64,000 nt of DNA, taken from Emiliania huxleyi CCMP1516. Lineage: Eukaryota > Haptophyta > Isochrysidales > Noelaerhabdaceae. The stretch's first letter is position 1, and each line of letters opens with the position of its first letter. The notes under the pieces are model-generated. The model did not search any database. It saw only the letters and a list, made by a program, of their open reading frames with translations, and had not been told where the DNA came from. The stretch covers positions 429,063 through 493,062 of the forward strand of contig NW_005199770.1 in assembly GCF_000372725.1 (NCBI RefSeq). The letters run 5' to 3'. Positions 43,396-52,812 of the stretch are shown in pieces. The translations under genes and the position numbers were made by a program.

Positions 43396-44192
43396 GAGGA
43401 GAGAGGTTGAGAGAGAGAGGTTGAGAGAGAGAGAGAGAGAGAGAAGTTGAGAGAGCGGGGCGACGGATCGGCGATTGGAAGCAGAGAGGCGCGGGCGTGC
43501 AAAAGCGGAGAGCAATGTCTCCGAAGTGTCTCACGCTCCTCGTCCTCGACTGCCGCGCCGGCCGCAAAGATGGCCGCACGCGCAGCCAGCTCGCGCTCCT
43601 CCCGCTCCTCCTTGTCGAGCGCGTCGCCGGCGGCGGTGGCGGCCGGAGCGAGCGCCGCCTCTGTGTGTGGCGGCGACGCGCCCCAGACACCAAACTGAGC
43701 GCGCGGCCCCTGCAGGCGCGTGAAGACGCGCCTCGGCCCTCCGAAGGCGCCATCGCTGTCGAGGAGCTCGCCGTCGAGCGCTACGATCCTGGTGCCGCTG
43801 CCCCTGCCGGAGCGGCGGAAGGCGTGCGCGTCCTCCTTTGTCTGCACGACGACGGTCGAGCCAAAGATCGAGGCGAGGAACGGCGCGAGCTCGGGCTCGG
43901 CCGGCGCCAGCAAAGCGGAGGCGCGCAGCACGAGGGGCTCCGACTCGACGACGGGATCGGCGGGTGGCACCGCCTTGCTCGGGAGGTACTCTAGCGGCCA
44001 CACCTTGCTCCCGTGCTTCTCACTCTCCGCCTTGGCCGCCGCGGCGGTGTCTGTGAGCGTGGTCTCGAGCTTCGCACGGGCGACGTAGGAGAGGGCGGCG
44101 GTGAGCGACTCGGTGTCGCAGTCGGCGCGCGGCCGCACGGTGAAGAGCTGGCTCACGCGGCCGTAGACGCGACCAGAGCGGGACTCCCCCAT
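38739..44192 (-). CDS. Giant-virus-like SF2 helicase with long acidic C-terminal tail (interrupted by a gap)
   Basis: The ATG is at 44192. After a ~220-residue N-terminal region and several short exons, helicase motifs appear in order: motif I HRTGCGKTA (about 42550), Ia KVLVFPTN, II VVLMDEVHN (about 42100), III IIGFTGTP (about 41985), then the gap 41768-41867. Motif IV KTLVIVHRNGGYKLL follows (about 41270), and V/VI FFGVRRLLLADVPLS..DLMQRVGRAVR (about 40690). The DEVH box, FTGTP and QRVGRAVR layout is that of poxvirus/NCLDV early-transcription-factor-type helicases, which also occur in algal genomes. The frame stops at 40470, but an exon at about 40350 (YGPELLDLKGRAVDAGMW) fits a helicase C-terminus. 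Exons down to 38739 encode acidic sequence with three (K/R)RLVK(G/C) motifs, so I treat them as its tail. ATP-dependent nucleic-acid remodelling is expected. Confidence 0.7.
41405..41767. other. Low-quality sequence next to an assembly gap
   Basis: Long homopolymer runs (G run about 41420-41438, tttttttt, ggggggg) and doubled bases (cccc, gggg, aaaa) unlike the rest of the window end at the N gap. Read on the minus strand it still gives helicase-like coding (KVWVISRFFSVGQTAGYPGP), so this is probably real exon sequence corrupted by base-calling errors. Confidence 0.7.
41768..41867. other. Assembly gap, 100 N
   Basis: Exactly 100 N, the usual placeholder for a gap of unknown size. It interrupts the helicase gene between motifs III and IV. 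Next to it, 41868-41925 is a gagggagggc-type minisatellite that may have caused the break. Confidence 0.99.
43326..43446. repeat. (GA)n microsatellite in a helicase intron
   Basis: About 60 GA dinucleotides with short ggaggagagagg and gttgag interruptions, within an intron of the minus-strand helicase gene. Confidence 0.95.
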
Positions 44193-45406
44193 GGTTCAAA
44201 AGGTGAGAAATGGGATTTATTTTATTTATTTTTCATGAAAATAAATAACGCACGGGCCCTCAGCGGAGCTGGGAAAAGGACCGCCGCAAGCGGCGTGGCG
44301 TGGAGCGGTTGTGCATCCCTCCGGGGGCCCCTCTGCGCCGGGGAGGCGTTGTTGGAGGCTAGGACGCAAGCGTCCGTCGCCCTTTTCAAACTCGGGGCCC
44401 ACTCCGCTACGCTCCGACCCGAATTTGGAGGGCCTAAAAGTTTAAGGTGTTGCTGCGCAAAAGGGGTCGGACACCGGGCGCAGCTCATGCTAAGAGCTAG
44501 AAGAGGAGATAGAGAGAACAACCACCCTGTCCCGTTATTGCGTACACCAACACCACAAAACGCTCTCTCTCTCCTGTCCTCACTCAGGGGGGTCACAACT
44601 ACCAAGTCCCTCGACTAGCTGCCACAGGGCGCAGCTGCCACAGGGCGCAGCTGGAGACGCTCCCCCTCAATCGGCATCCACCCCCACCCGCTCCAGCCCC
44701 ACTTCTGCTGCCGAGAGAGCTGAATCGAAGCAAGCGAGCCATTGCATCTTGGCGTGCTCCTGGAGCGCGGCTTTCTGCGGCCACGAGCACGGCGGAGTCG
44801 GCGTCGTAGCGCGCATCGTTCCCGCTCATCGCCCATTCCTCCCGTGACGTGTGTCGGCCGCGATTCGATGTCGCCACCTTCATCGCCAACGAGGACTCCC
44901 TCGACTGCAGGGGGGCTCCGGCGCGGGGAGGGACTCCGCCTGCTGCGCTGGCCGACTGCGCCCTCCTCCTCCATGGGATCGATCCGATTCCGCAGCGGCG
45001 GTGCTGCGCGGGAGGCGGCCGCGGGCACGCTGGGCTCGATCAGCGGCTTTCCCCTCAGGTAGCGCGAAGAGCACGGATTTGGCGGACGTTCTGCTTTCAA
45101 CTTTACGGATGTCTTGGCACCAGCTGAAGGCTTGCATCCCTGCATCGCCCAAATAAATAAATAAAACGGACACCTCTACTAGGAGATGGGTAAAAAGGAA
45201 CAGGTCCCCGCCCTGCGATCTTTGTGCAGGTCGCCCAGTTCGTGCACGGTATTCGGATTTTGCTATTTGTTCGTGTGGGGGTATATTGCAGATTTGTCAA
45301 TGGTACCGCGTCTGCGACGCGGGCGCCTTGCGGGCAGAGCCCTTAGCCACCCTTTTATCTTGCGCGGTCATAAAAGAGGCTCCTACCACACACGTAGAGC
45401 TAACCT
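44193..45406. other. Intergenic region of mixed repeats
   Basis: 44215-44470 has AT-rich then GC-rich blocks. 44620-44652 has two copies of gctgccacagggcgca. A minus-strand open frame at 44615-45145 has no recognisable domain and is not called. The helicase promoter should lie near 44193-44300. Confidence 0.5.
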
Positions 45407-47213
45407 CTAATCACACTTCCAGACCGACGCCTCGCCGACGCTGTCTCGCTCGTCCGGCGCGGAAGTTCTCTCGGGCGGCGGGGCGGGCCGGCTCCGGTAC
45501 ATCTCCACGCACGCGTGCACCAGCGGCGCGTTCGTCGCGGCGGCCAGCAGCAGGCTGACCGCGCCGCCGACCGACGCCGGCAGCCCCACCCGCTCGACCG
45601 CGGCCGTGTTTGCGACGGCGAGTGGCAAGATGAAGGCGGCGCTGGCGTGGCCAAAGATGAAGAGCGAGGCGCTCTGCAGCCCGATGGACAGGTGGCTCCG
45701 CCAGAATCTCCGCAGGCCCGCCGGCCCGTCGCACGGCGGTAGGCGCGACCCCTGCTCGAGGCTCCATCCGGCGAGCAGCGGCATGGCGCACGCGACGAAG
45801 GTGACCATATACATGCCGAAGGCGAGCTGCGTGGCGAGGCTGGCGTGCCGGAACCAGCTGACGGCGAAAAAGAAGAAGCCGATGCCGGGCAGCACCACGC
45901 CCGTCGCCATGACGCGGTACGGGACCAGCCCGCGCTGCCGGCTGAGCGACGAGAGCACCTCGCGCATGATCTTGCCGCGCACCATCCGGTTGAACGATTC
46001 GATCCCGCCGTACCTGATCGCAGTCCGGGCGCGCTGAACGGACGCACCTCTCGCCACCTCCCCGCCGCGCGCGCCGCCCGCCGCACATGCGCTCGATCGC
46101 GACGACGATCTCCGCCCGGTCCGCCTCGCAGTAGCAGCGCGCCGACCGCGCGTCGAAGGCGGAGAGGTGCTCCACGAGCGCGCTGCGCTGGCGCGCAAAG
46201 TCGTGCCCCGCGACGGCGGAGCCTCCAAACACGACGGCGGAGCACGAGAAGGAGGCGGCGTAAAAGGTGCCGATCCCAAAGGGCGCGACGTAGGGGTAGA
46301 TGCCGACGTACAGGCCCGCGCCGAGGACGAAGAAGGAGGCGAGCAGCGCCGTCGCCACCGAGAGCCGGAGCGGGTGCAGCTGGACGGGAGCCTGAAGGCT
46401 CGGGGAAGCGGAATCCAGAGAGGGAGGTCCAACGGGAGGGGTCGGAGCCGGAGCGGGTGCGGCTGCGCGCGCCTCGGGGTGGACCGCCTTAAAGACGGCG
46501 ATCTCGTAGATGCACCAGAGGCGGCGGAAGTAGCTCTCGTCCCACAGCACGACCAGCTTGCTCGAGCGGGAGAGGAAGCCGCCGAGGTGGCGGATCCCTC
46601 GCAGCTTGAGGTCGTGATCCGTCTGGTGGATGCACAGGCAGTCGACGAAGTAGCAGCGGCGCGTGAGGAGCGCCGGCGCGGCCGCGAAGCTGAGCAGCGC
46701 GAGCAGGTTTGCGGCGAGGAACTCGTACGGGGAGGTGACCTGCGGCAGCAGGAAGAGCGGCGAGAAGGCGGCCTCCACGACGAAGTTGCCGGGTAACAGC
46801 TCCTGCCGCCGGTGCTGCAGCAGGTAGACGGCGAAGCCTCCCGCGGCGGCGGCGGCGAGTGAGATGCGGCTCACCTCGGCGAAGAGCAGGGAGAGGTACT
46901 TTTGGTACCCGGGCGAGCTCCAGCTGTGAGAGACGAAGGCGTCCAGCCTCTCGACTGGACGCGAGCGCGCGTACAGCGCCGCCTTATCCGCCGCGTCCAG
47001 GCGCTCGGGGTGGTGCCGGAAGGCGGAGCCGAAGCGAAGGAGCACGGCGGCGAGAGTGGCGCCGCGCCGGATGTCAGTCGGAAGGGCAAGGCCCGTGTCC
47101 GTCGAAGCCCGGAAGCCGACGTCCAGGCTGCGGAGCGATTGTCGCCAGGAGTCGGCGTTCCGCTCGGCCGAGCTTTTCCGTAGGAACTCGGGCCGGAACG
47201 GCGTGGACTGCAT
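45407..47213 (-). CDS. Membrane protein with TIR-like N-terminal domain
   Basis: ATG at 47213 (MQSTPFRPEF); the upstream open frame runs into an inverted-repeat element. Exons 47213-46078 and 46013-45407 give 580 residues, joined across a 64-nt GC-AG intron. Residues from about 91 (DAFVSHSW) through CYFVDCLCIHQ, LVVLWDESYFRRLWCIYEIAVF form a TIR/SEFIR-like fold pattern: first strand, a conserved D..CIHQ, and the RLWC.yE helix common in algal TIR-like proteins. Hydrophobic segments are embedded in and after this domain (SLAAAAAGGFAVYLL, LLASFFVLGAGLYVGIY, FFFFAVSWF, LATQLAFGMYMVTFVACA), so it is a multi-pass membrane protein. A signalling or stress role is inferred. Whether it has NADase activity is unclear. 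Confidence 0.7.
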
Positions 47214-47236
47214 TGGCGCCAGCGCGCTGAGTGGCA

Positions 47237-47463
47237 GGGTTCCGGCTCCTACCCGGATAGGGGGTCTGTGCCCACTGGCTGGCCCCTCCCAGATAGGTAG
47301 GTAGGTTGGTCGTGTTTGGCCCAAAAGGGCCCTGCAATAGGTAGGTACCCACTATTTTCATCTTTTTTCGCTTCGCTGCGCGGCCTGGGGATAGGTAGGT
47401 AGGTAGGGCGTTTTGGCGCGAGTCAGTGGGAACAGACCCCTATCCGGGTAGGAGCCGGAACCC
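47237..47463. mobile_element. 227-bp element with 40-41-bp terminal inverted repeats
   Basis: 47237-47277 and 47424-47463 are reverse complements with one mismatch and one indel, each containing cctacccggatag or its complement. The interior has taggtaggtagg runs (47294-47312, 47337-47346, 47391-47407). It lies between the TIR-like gene promoter and the 3' end of the PARP pseudogene and appears to cut the latter. Confidence 0.85.
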
Positions 47464-48426
47464 AGAGTTTTGTGCACTGCTCGGGCCGGCGAGGTTTGTT
47501 TTTCTTTTTACTCCATTCTCCAAAGAACTGCATCTTTTGTTGAAGCGGCATAGAAACATGAAGCGGCCATGCGTGCCCTGCGGTGCATACTGCGACGCCG
47601 AAGGTCCGGTGCTCCGTATATTCCGCCTCCGAGCATACCCGAGGCGTTCGCGAAGCGGAGCTTGAGACCCTCCGCCAGGATGTTGGCGACATTGCCGTCT
47701 GTGCGCGTGCCATGGAAGAGCAGCGCGTCGGATAGGCGATTGGGGTTCGGGTCAGCGTCGGCCCCGAGCTGCCCGCGTTGAACGCGGTGAGAGACGTTTC
47801 GTGGCATACTGCCGTGATCGACTCGAGCTGTAGCGTCGACCCACAGCGCCGTGAGAAAAGCTGGCGCACGGCTTGCTCGGTGCTCCACGAGCCCGCCAGT
47901 GCAAGCCACCTCTCCGTCAGAGGTCCGCGCGTTGGAATCGGCATTCTCTGCCATGGCTGCGGCGGAACAATCTTCCGGACGCAGCGCGTTGTGCCAATGG
48001 ACATAGAGGCGGCATATTTGTTCGTGCCGAGTGTATACGCACTGACTGATACGTCTGCAATGTGCGCAACAGTTGCACTGCGTTCTGGTCGAGGATCGGC
48101 CTCCAGTTGCCACTGCCCCGATGCCCGTCCTCAAACTCAAAGCCGTCCCGGGCGGAGAGCTGTTGCTCGGCGCTAAGGCGCTTGCTGATCGCCGCTGTCT
48201 TGCGTTGCTGCAGATCAGCGACTGAACGTTGCGAGAGAACGTTGCCACGCACGGCATCGAGCGATTGCTCGGAACGCCGTTGTGCCGCTGCTGCCATGCG
48301 CGCCGCTTGCTCGGCACGCCGTCGTGCCGACACCTCCTTTGCCAGCCGCTCACCCACATCAGGCAGTGGCGCTGCAGCTTCCACTAGTTCTGCACGACGG
48401 GCGGCCCGCTCGTCGCGAGAACGCAC
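47464..48426 (-). pseudogene. PARP (ADP-ribosyltransferase) pseudogene
   Basis: The ATG at 48426 opens a coiled-coil, Arg/Glu-rich N-terminal part (to about 48150). The PARP catalytic pattern then appears in pieces: LLFHGT near 47720 with GLKLRF, GMLGGGIYGAPDL at about 47630, and GRFMFLCRF at about 47560. Each lies in a different frame from the neighbouring parts, and at least two frame changes cannot be explained by introns (between GIYGAPDL and SQYAPQG there is no space for one). The C-terminus runs into the inverted-repeat element at 47463. The family transfers ADP-ribose from NAD+ to proteins or nucleic acids; this copy is broken. Confidence 0.65.
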
Positions 48427-48991
48427 GAGTTAAGTGCTTTCGGCAGCAGGCTGACTGAGCCGTCTGCGCGGATCAGAACGATCCGGCGCATGCTCACTTG
48501 CCCGCTTGCCGCTGCGCAAATCTGGCATCGTGGTCAAGTTGACCGATGACCGATCCGCGATCGTGGACGCGCTGAACAACTCTCGTCTGCGATTAGCGCG
48601 AACAGCGGTTTTGCGTGAACAGCGCGATTCGTCGCTCTCCCTGTCCGCACCTCACGCGCGCGTGAACAGGGTACTAGGCCCCCAAACTCACTTATAATCC
48701 TGGCGGGCAAAATTAAAAAGAGAAATAAATAGAACCCTCTCTCACAGCCCACTAGGTAGGTAGGTAGAAAGGTGAAGAACAGCCAGGCTCGGACTGGACA
48801 CCAACAGATTTGCCAACAACATACCTAAAACAGCACACTGGCACGACAAGGGCGCAAACCAGAGAGAAGATGGGACAAACGGCGTAACACGATTGGCTCC
48901 TTGCGCCTGTCTGAGACCAAGGCCCCGGCCGCGGCACGCCTTACCGCTGCGGTTGCCACAGTTCGGCAATACGAGGCTCGCCGTGCCCAGC
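48427..48991. repeat. Intergenic with three repeat fragments
   Basis: 48595-48690 resembles the 3' part of the 57.8-58.0-kb repeated-family sequence (gaacagcgcgattcg...gcgcgcgtgaacagg). 48753-48802 is a taggtagg-plus-core short repeat. 48830-48860 matches 35205-35245. This is also the 5' region of the LEA2-like gene. Confidence 0.65.
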
Positions 48992-50708
48992 ATGTTCCAG
49001 ACGGTTGAGATCGACATGCCTCCCGGTGACGCGTCCGCGTCCGAGGCGCCGTCACGGCTCGCGCTGCGGAAGAGCCAAGCGCAAGCCGCCTCCTCCTCCT
49101 CTGCGGGTCTCAAGGAGACCACCGACCGAGGACAGAGCTTCAGTGTGGACCGAAGCACCGAGTACGAGCCTCCGCCGCGGCCCCGCACGCGCACGGCTAG
49201 AGGGCTGGCGTGTTGCCTGCCTTGCGTGCCAGAGCGCCGCCGCCGAAGCGTCTGCTGCTGCCTGCTCGCGCTGTGGCTGCTATGGTGCGTGGGCGGCGGC
49301 GCTTTTGCTGCAGCCATGATCATAAAGCTAACGACGGAGCTGGACTTTGTGCTGTGCGAGGTGAGCGCCTGCGTGCCCGGAGACAAGCACTGCGAGCCGT
49401 GCACGGACCCGGACGACGCGTGCTCCTCGCGGCTCGACACCTACTCCTCCGAGACGCTCGCCTTGCCGATGAACATCACGTACGCCGTGTACAACCCCAT
49501 CTTTATCGGGTACACCGTCGAGCGGCTCGTCATGCTGACCAGTCTCGACCCGATCCCGCCCCTCTCTGCGGCAGAGATGCTCGACCTCGACCCGCTCGAA
49601 GCGCACGAGATGGGCATTCCGATCGTCTGCGAGTCGTGGCGCGCGAGCTACACCGCCGGTTGGGGCGAGGAGCTCTCGATGCGCTGCATGTCCAGGCAGG
49701 ACGCAGAGACGATTGGGCGGCTGAATGCGGCGCAGCAGGGGACGAGCGACGAGGAGTTCAACGTGCGCGTCGCGTTTCGGACCAAGCTGCCGGTCGTGGG
49801 GTGGAACTTCCAGATGGCGCAGGACGCGTCGCGGTACGCGGACTCGTTCAACTTTGCCGACCCGGACCAGGACCCCGCGGGGCTCGCCTCGTGCTCGAGG
49901 GTGTCGGGCGTCAAGTTCGGCGCGCCAGAGAACGTGCTCGCCCTGTACGACTTTGAGAACTACAAGGTGTCCGTCTGCGCGCCCGAGTTTGGCGAGTTTG
50001 CGCAGCTGATCGCCGACACGAGCGGCGACCTGCTCTGCATGACCGCGGGGTCGTGGCTGCCGCCCTGCTGGTGGACCGACACGGACGGGAGCGGCTCGAT
50101 CAGCCTCGACGAGACCTTCCACAGGCCGCTCAAGGTGTCTGCCCATACTTGCGTGACCGGACCTTGCCCCACACGCTAGCCCCTTCGCCCCATGCTCGCC
50201 CCTCGCCCCAACACCGGCCCGTGACATGCTGCGGCAGGTCACGATCCCGATCGAGATGTACAACAGCGCCGGATTCAACCTCACTCTCAACATCAACGGC
50301 TCTGCCGCCCGCGTGCAAGAGGAGGACACGGGCGACTATATCGCGACCGGCTACCTGCACGAGACGGTCACCATCCCTCCGCGCAGCACGAAGATGATCT
50401 ACTACTACTCAGACATCCGCGACTTTATCAAGCGGTACGCGAGGGAGAACGGCCTCGTCTCGCTCACCGCCCACTCCTTCGACAAGGTGCTCAACTCGCC
50501 GGTGGTGCTCGACATCATCTCGCGTGCCACCATCCTCGGCACGACCTATGACCAGGAGTTTGCAATCTCGCACACCTCCCTCATCGGCCTCGCCTCCCTC
50601 TCCGGCTGCCGCTGCGAGGTGGGGCCCGATCCGAAGGAGTGCCGCACCAACGCCTCCACGTACGCCGAGCAGACCGCCGCCAACTTTGGAGCGGGCCGGC
50701 GGCGCTGA
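48992..50708 (+). CDS. Single-pass membrane protein with LEA2/WHy-like domains and one EF-hand
   Basis: ATG at 48992 (the frame is open upstream only through a TTG). Exons 48992-50134 and 50238-50708 give 537 residues. An N-terminal cytosolic region ending in a basic stretch (PERRRRSVCC) precedes one transmembrane segment (LLALWLLWCVGGGAFAAA). The long ectodomain has two LEA2-like segments (LALPMNITYAVYNPIFIGYT, and VTIPIEMYNSAGFNLTLNIN after the intron) with N-glycosylation sequons. Just before the splice junction is a canonical EF-hand loop (DTDGSGSISLDE). The layout recalls plant NDR1/HIN1-like proteins plus a calcium-binding loop. Role unknown, possibly stress or membrane related. Confidence 0.65.
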
Positions 50709-51192
50709 CCTGGGGTGAGGCCCTCGTCCGCTCGTCGTGGGAGCCCTTTGCTCGAGCCCTTTGCACCAGGGGACTCCCGAGGAGAGAGTAGGCGAGTTCT
50801 GGCCGCTCTGGCAATACCATCGTGGGCCTTGTGAATGTATTAGTCCCATCCTTGTCTCTCTCTCCTTGACCTTGTAAAGTCTTAGCTGTACGAAGGAGAA
50901 GAGGGATGCGGGTCTGTGTCTCTCCTTATATTTCTGAGGGAGGACCTGCAAACGCGGCCGTCCATGTGGACCTTCAAGTACAAGGGAAAAGAATTTTGGG
51001 AAAAGAAACAAAGATGCGCGTGAGTTCCCGGAACGTACGAGTTAGCGCGCCGAACGGCGCGGGTACTCACATGCGTCGCCTGGCCAGGCCTGCCGCTGCT
51101 CTCGCATTCGCGGCGCGGAGAGCTGCCTGTTCCGCCAGCCAGGACTCTCCCGCCAGCATACACGCCTACACGGCCACTCGGCTGGATGGAAG
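50709..51192. other. Intergenic / possible 5' exon of the next gene
   Basis: No confident ORF. An ATG at 51071 opens a short frame that would need a splice or frame change to join the next coding segment. The sequence from 50900 is lower in GC. Confidence 0.35.
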
Positions 51193-51954
51193 GTGTCGGC
51201 AAGCCCTGCCACAGCATCCACATCGAAGCTGCCACAACCAGCTACTTCGGGCACCACGGACTACCTTGTCGGTAAGGACGCTTGCCCTAACAATTACGGC
51301 GCAGGCGTTGCGGGCACTACGGGCACTATTATGCGGGCCTACGAAAAGCTTCGAACGTCCATTGAACCTTCTGATGGCGATGCGTTTGTTGGTACCAACA
51401 AATGGGTCGTCGGCAACAAAGATGGTGCAGTTTGCCTCCCGGAGATGGAATTGTACGATGTGTGTGAGATGAAAAAAGCCCAACCCGACAACCCGGCGCC
51501 GATGGGCCCTTATTATGAGTACATCGGCACGTGCTTGACATCTCCGCTCAAGAGCGGGGCCAGCTATACCTTGACGATGGACGTGGCTGTACCCGGAGAT
51601 CCCGACATTTCCCCCGGCGGTGACACAAACGGCGACAGCGAAGTGCTGTGCGTCGAGAGCTGCAGCTCATTGCCCCTCATCGGATCACACGACCACATGG
51701 GAGATCAATTCCCCGTCTTAGCATCAGCATCGCCTGGCGGCGGGCTACAGATGAAGGGTGGGTGGAAGGCGCTGACGTTTTCCTTCACACCCGACCTTGA
51801 CTGCGCGGCAGTCATGTTCGGACCATCGAAATCGCAATCTGAGAATTCATGGGGCGGAGATGGGTCCTACGTCTTTTACGATGCAGTGAATTTGCAAGGT
51901 GGCCCGGCAGGCGTGTGCAACGCAAAAGGAGAATGTGTACCGACGAATAAGTGA
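51193..51954 (+). CDS. Secreted-type carbohydrate-binding-like protein, lower GC, start not resolved
   Basis: The open frame has no upstream ATG; 51193 follows an AG and could be an exon start, and the stop is at 51952-51954. The segment ATSGTTDYLVGKDACPN, then YEYIGTCLTSPL..ASYTLTMDVAV, and near the end LTFSFTPDLDCAAVMFG and YVFYDAVNLQ follow the pattern of secreted bacterial (Bacteroidetes-type) galactose-binding-like domains. Three Cys pairs suggest disulfides. Its codons use A/T at third positions far more often than neighbouring genes, which suggests recent transfer or a different selective history. The 5' end is unresolved. Confidence 0.6.
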   Translation: MSASPATASTSKLPQPATSGTTDYLVGKDACPNNYGAGVAGTTGTIMRAYEKLRTSIEPSDGDAFVGTNKWVVGNKDGAVCLPEMELYDVCEMKKAQPDNPAPMGPYYEYIGTCLTSPLKSGASYTLTMDVAVPGDPDISPGGDTNGDSEVLCVESCSSLPLIGSHDHMGDQFPVLASASPGGGLQMKGGWKALTFSFTPDLDCAAVMFGPSKSQSENSWGGDGSYVFYDAVNLQGGPAGVCNAKGECVPTNK

Positions 51955-52072
51955 GGCCGCACTGGGCCTTGCACTTCGAATGAATGCCGTGTGGCTCCTG
52001 CCTCTCACTGTCTGGTAGTGGAGTTGCGAGGGCAGGGGAGAGGGTTGCCCCCACCCCCCACCACACCACTGG

Positions 52073-52173
<101 letters not shown>

Positions 52174-52812
52174 GGAGAAATTTACCTTGCCTTACCTCAC
52201 GCACTTGGGCACGTACGCAGCTGCACGTACGTTCACTCCTCGTGCGGGACACTCACACTCCGGCGTGTGAGGCTCTCGCGATTTCACCGACGCGAGGTGT
52301 CCCCGCTCCAAGCCCCGGTGCGCGTGGCCGTGGGTGCGGGTCGAGGACCCGCGGCCGCGCGGAGAGAAAAAAGGGGAGAAAATTAGGCGCGGCGTATACG
52401 TTAATTTACGGAGTGGGGTGGTGGGAGATAAAGTATCCATGGAGATATCAGATTACGATATATGGGAAAATTTTGCTTTTTGGAAACTCCAACAGCAACA
52501 ACTCGCCGGTGTGCGCGCGGTGAGCCTGAGCGGTGTGCATATAGAGCTCTAGAAACTTTTGATTCGACATTCCGATGGCGCGGGGCACCTGCGCAGTATA
52601 ACTCCTACCGCTAGAATAAGTGACAAAGAAAGCACAAACTTCAGACCCCGGTTGGTTCCGACGCCCGCGCTTCAGGCCACGCCGCAGTGCGGGCCCGGCG
52701 ACCAGCGACCACGCGCCCCGCCACAGCAGCCGACAGCCCCCCCCCCCCCCCCCCCTCTCCTCCGACCTCCCCACTCCCAGCCGCCGCCGCCCCAGCCCCA
52801 GCCACCCGCCGT

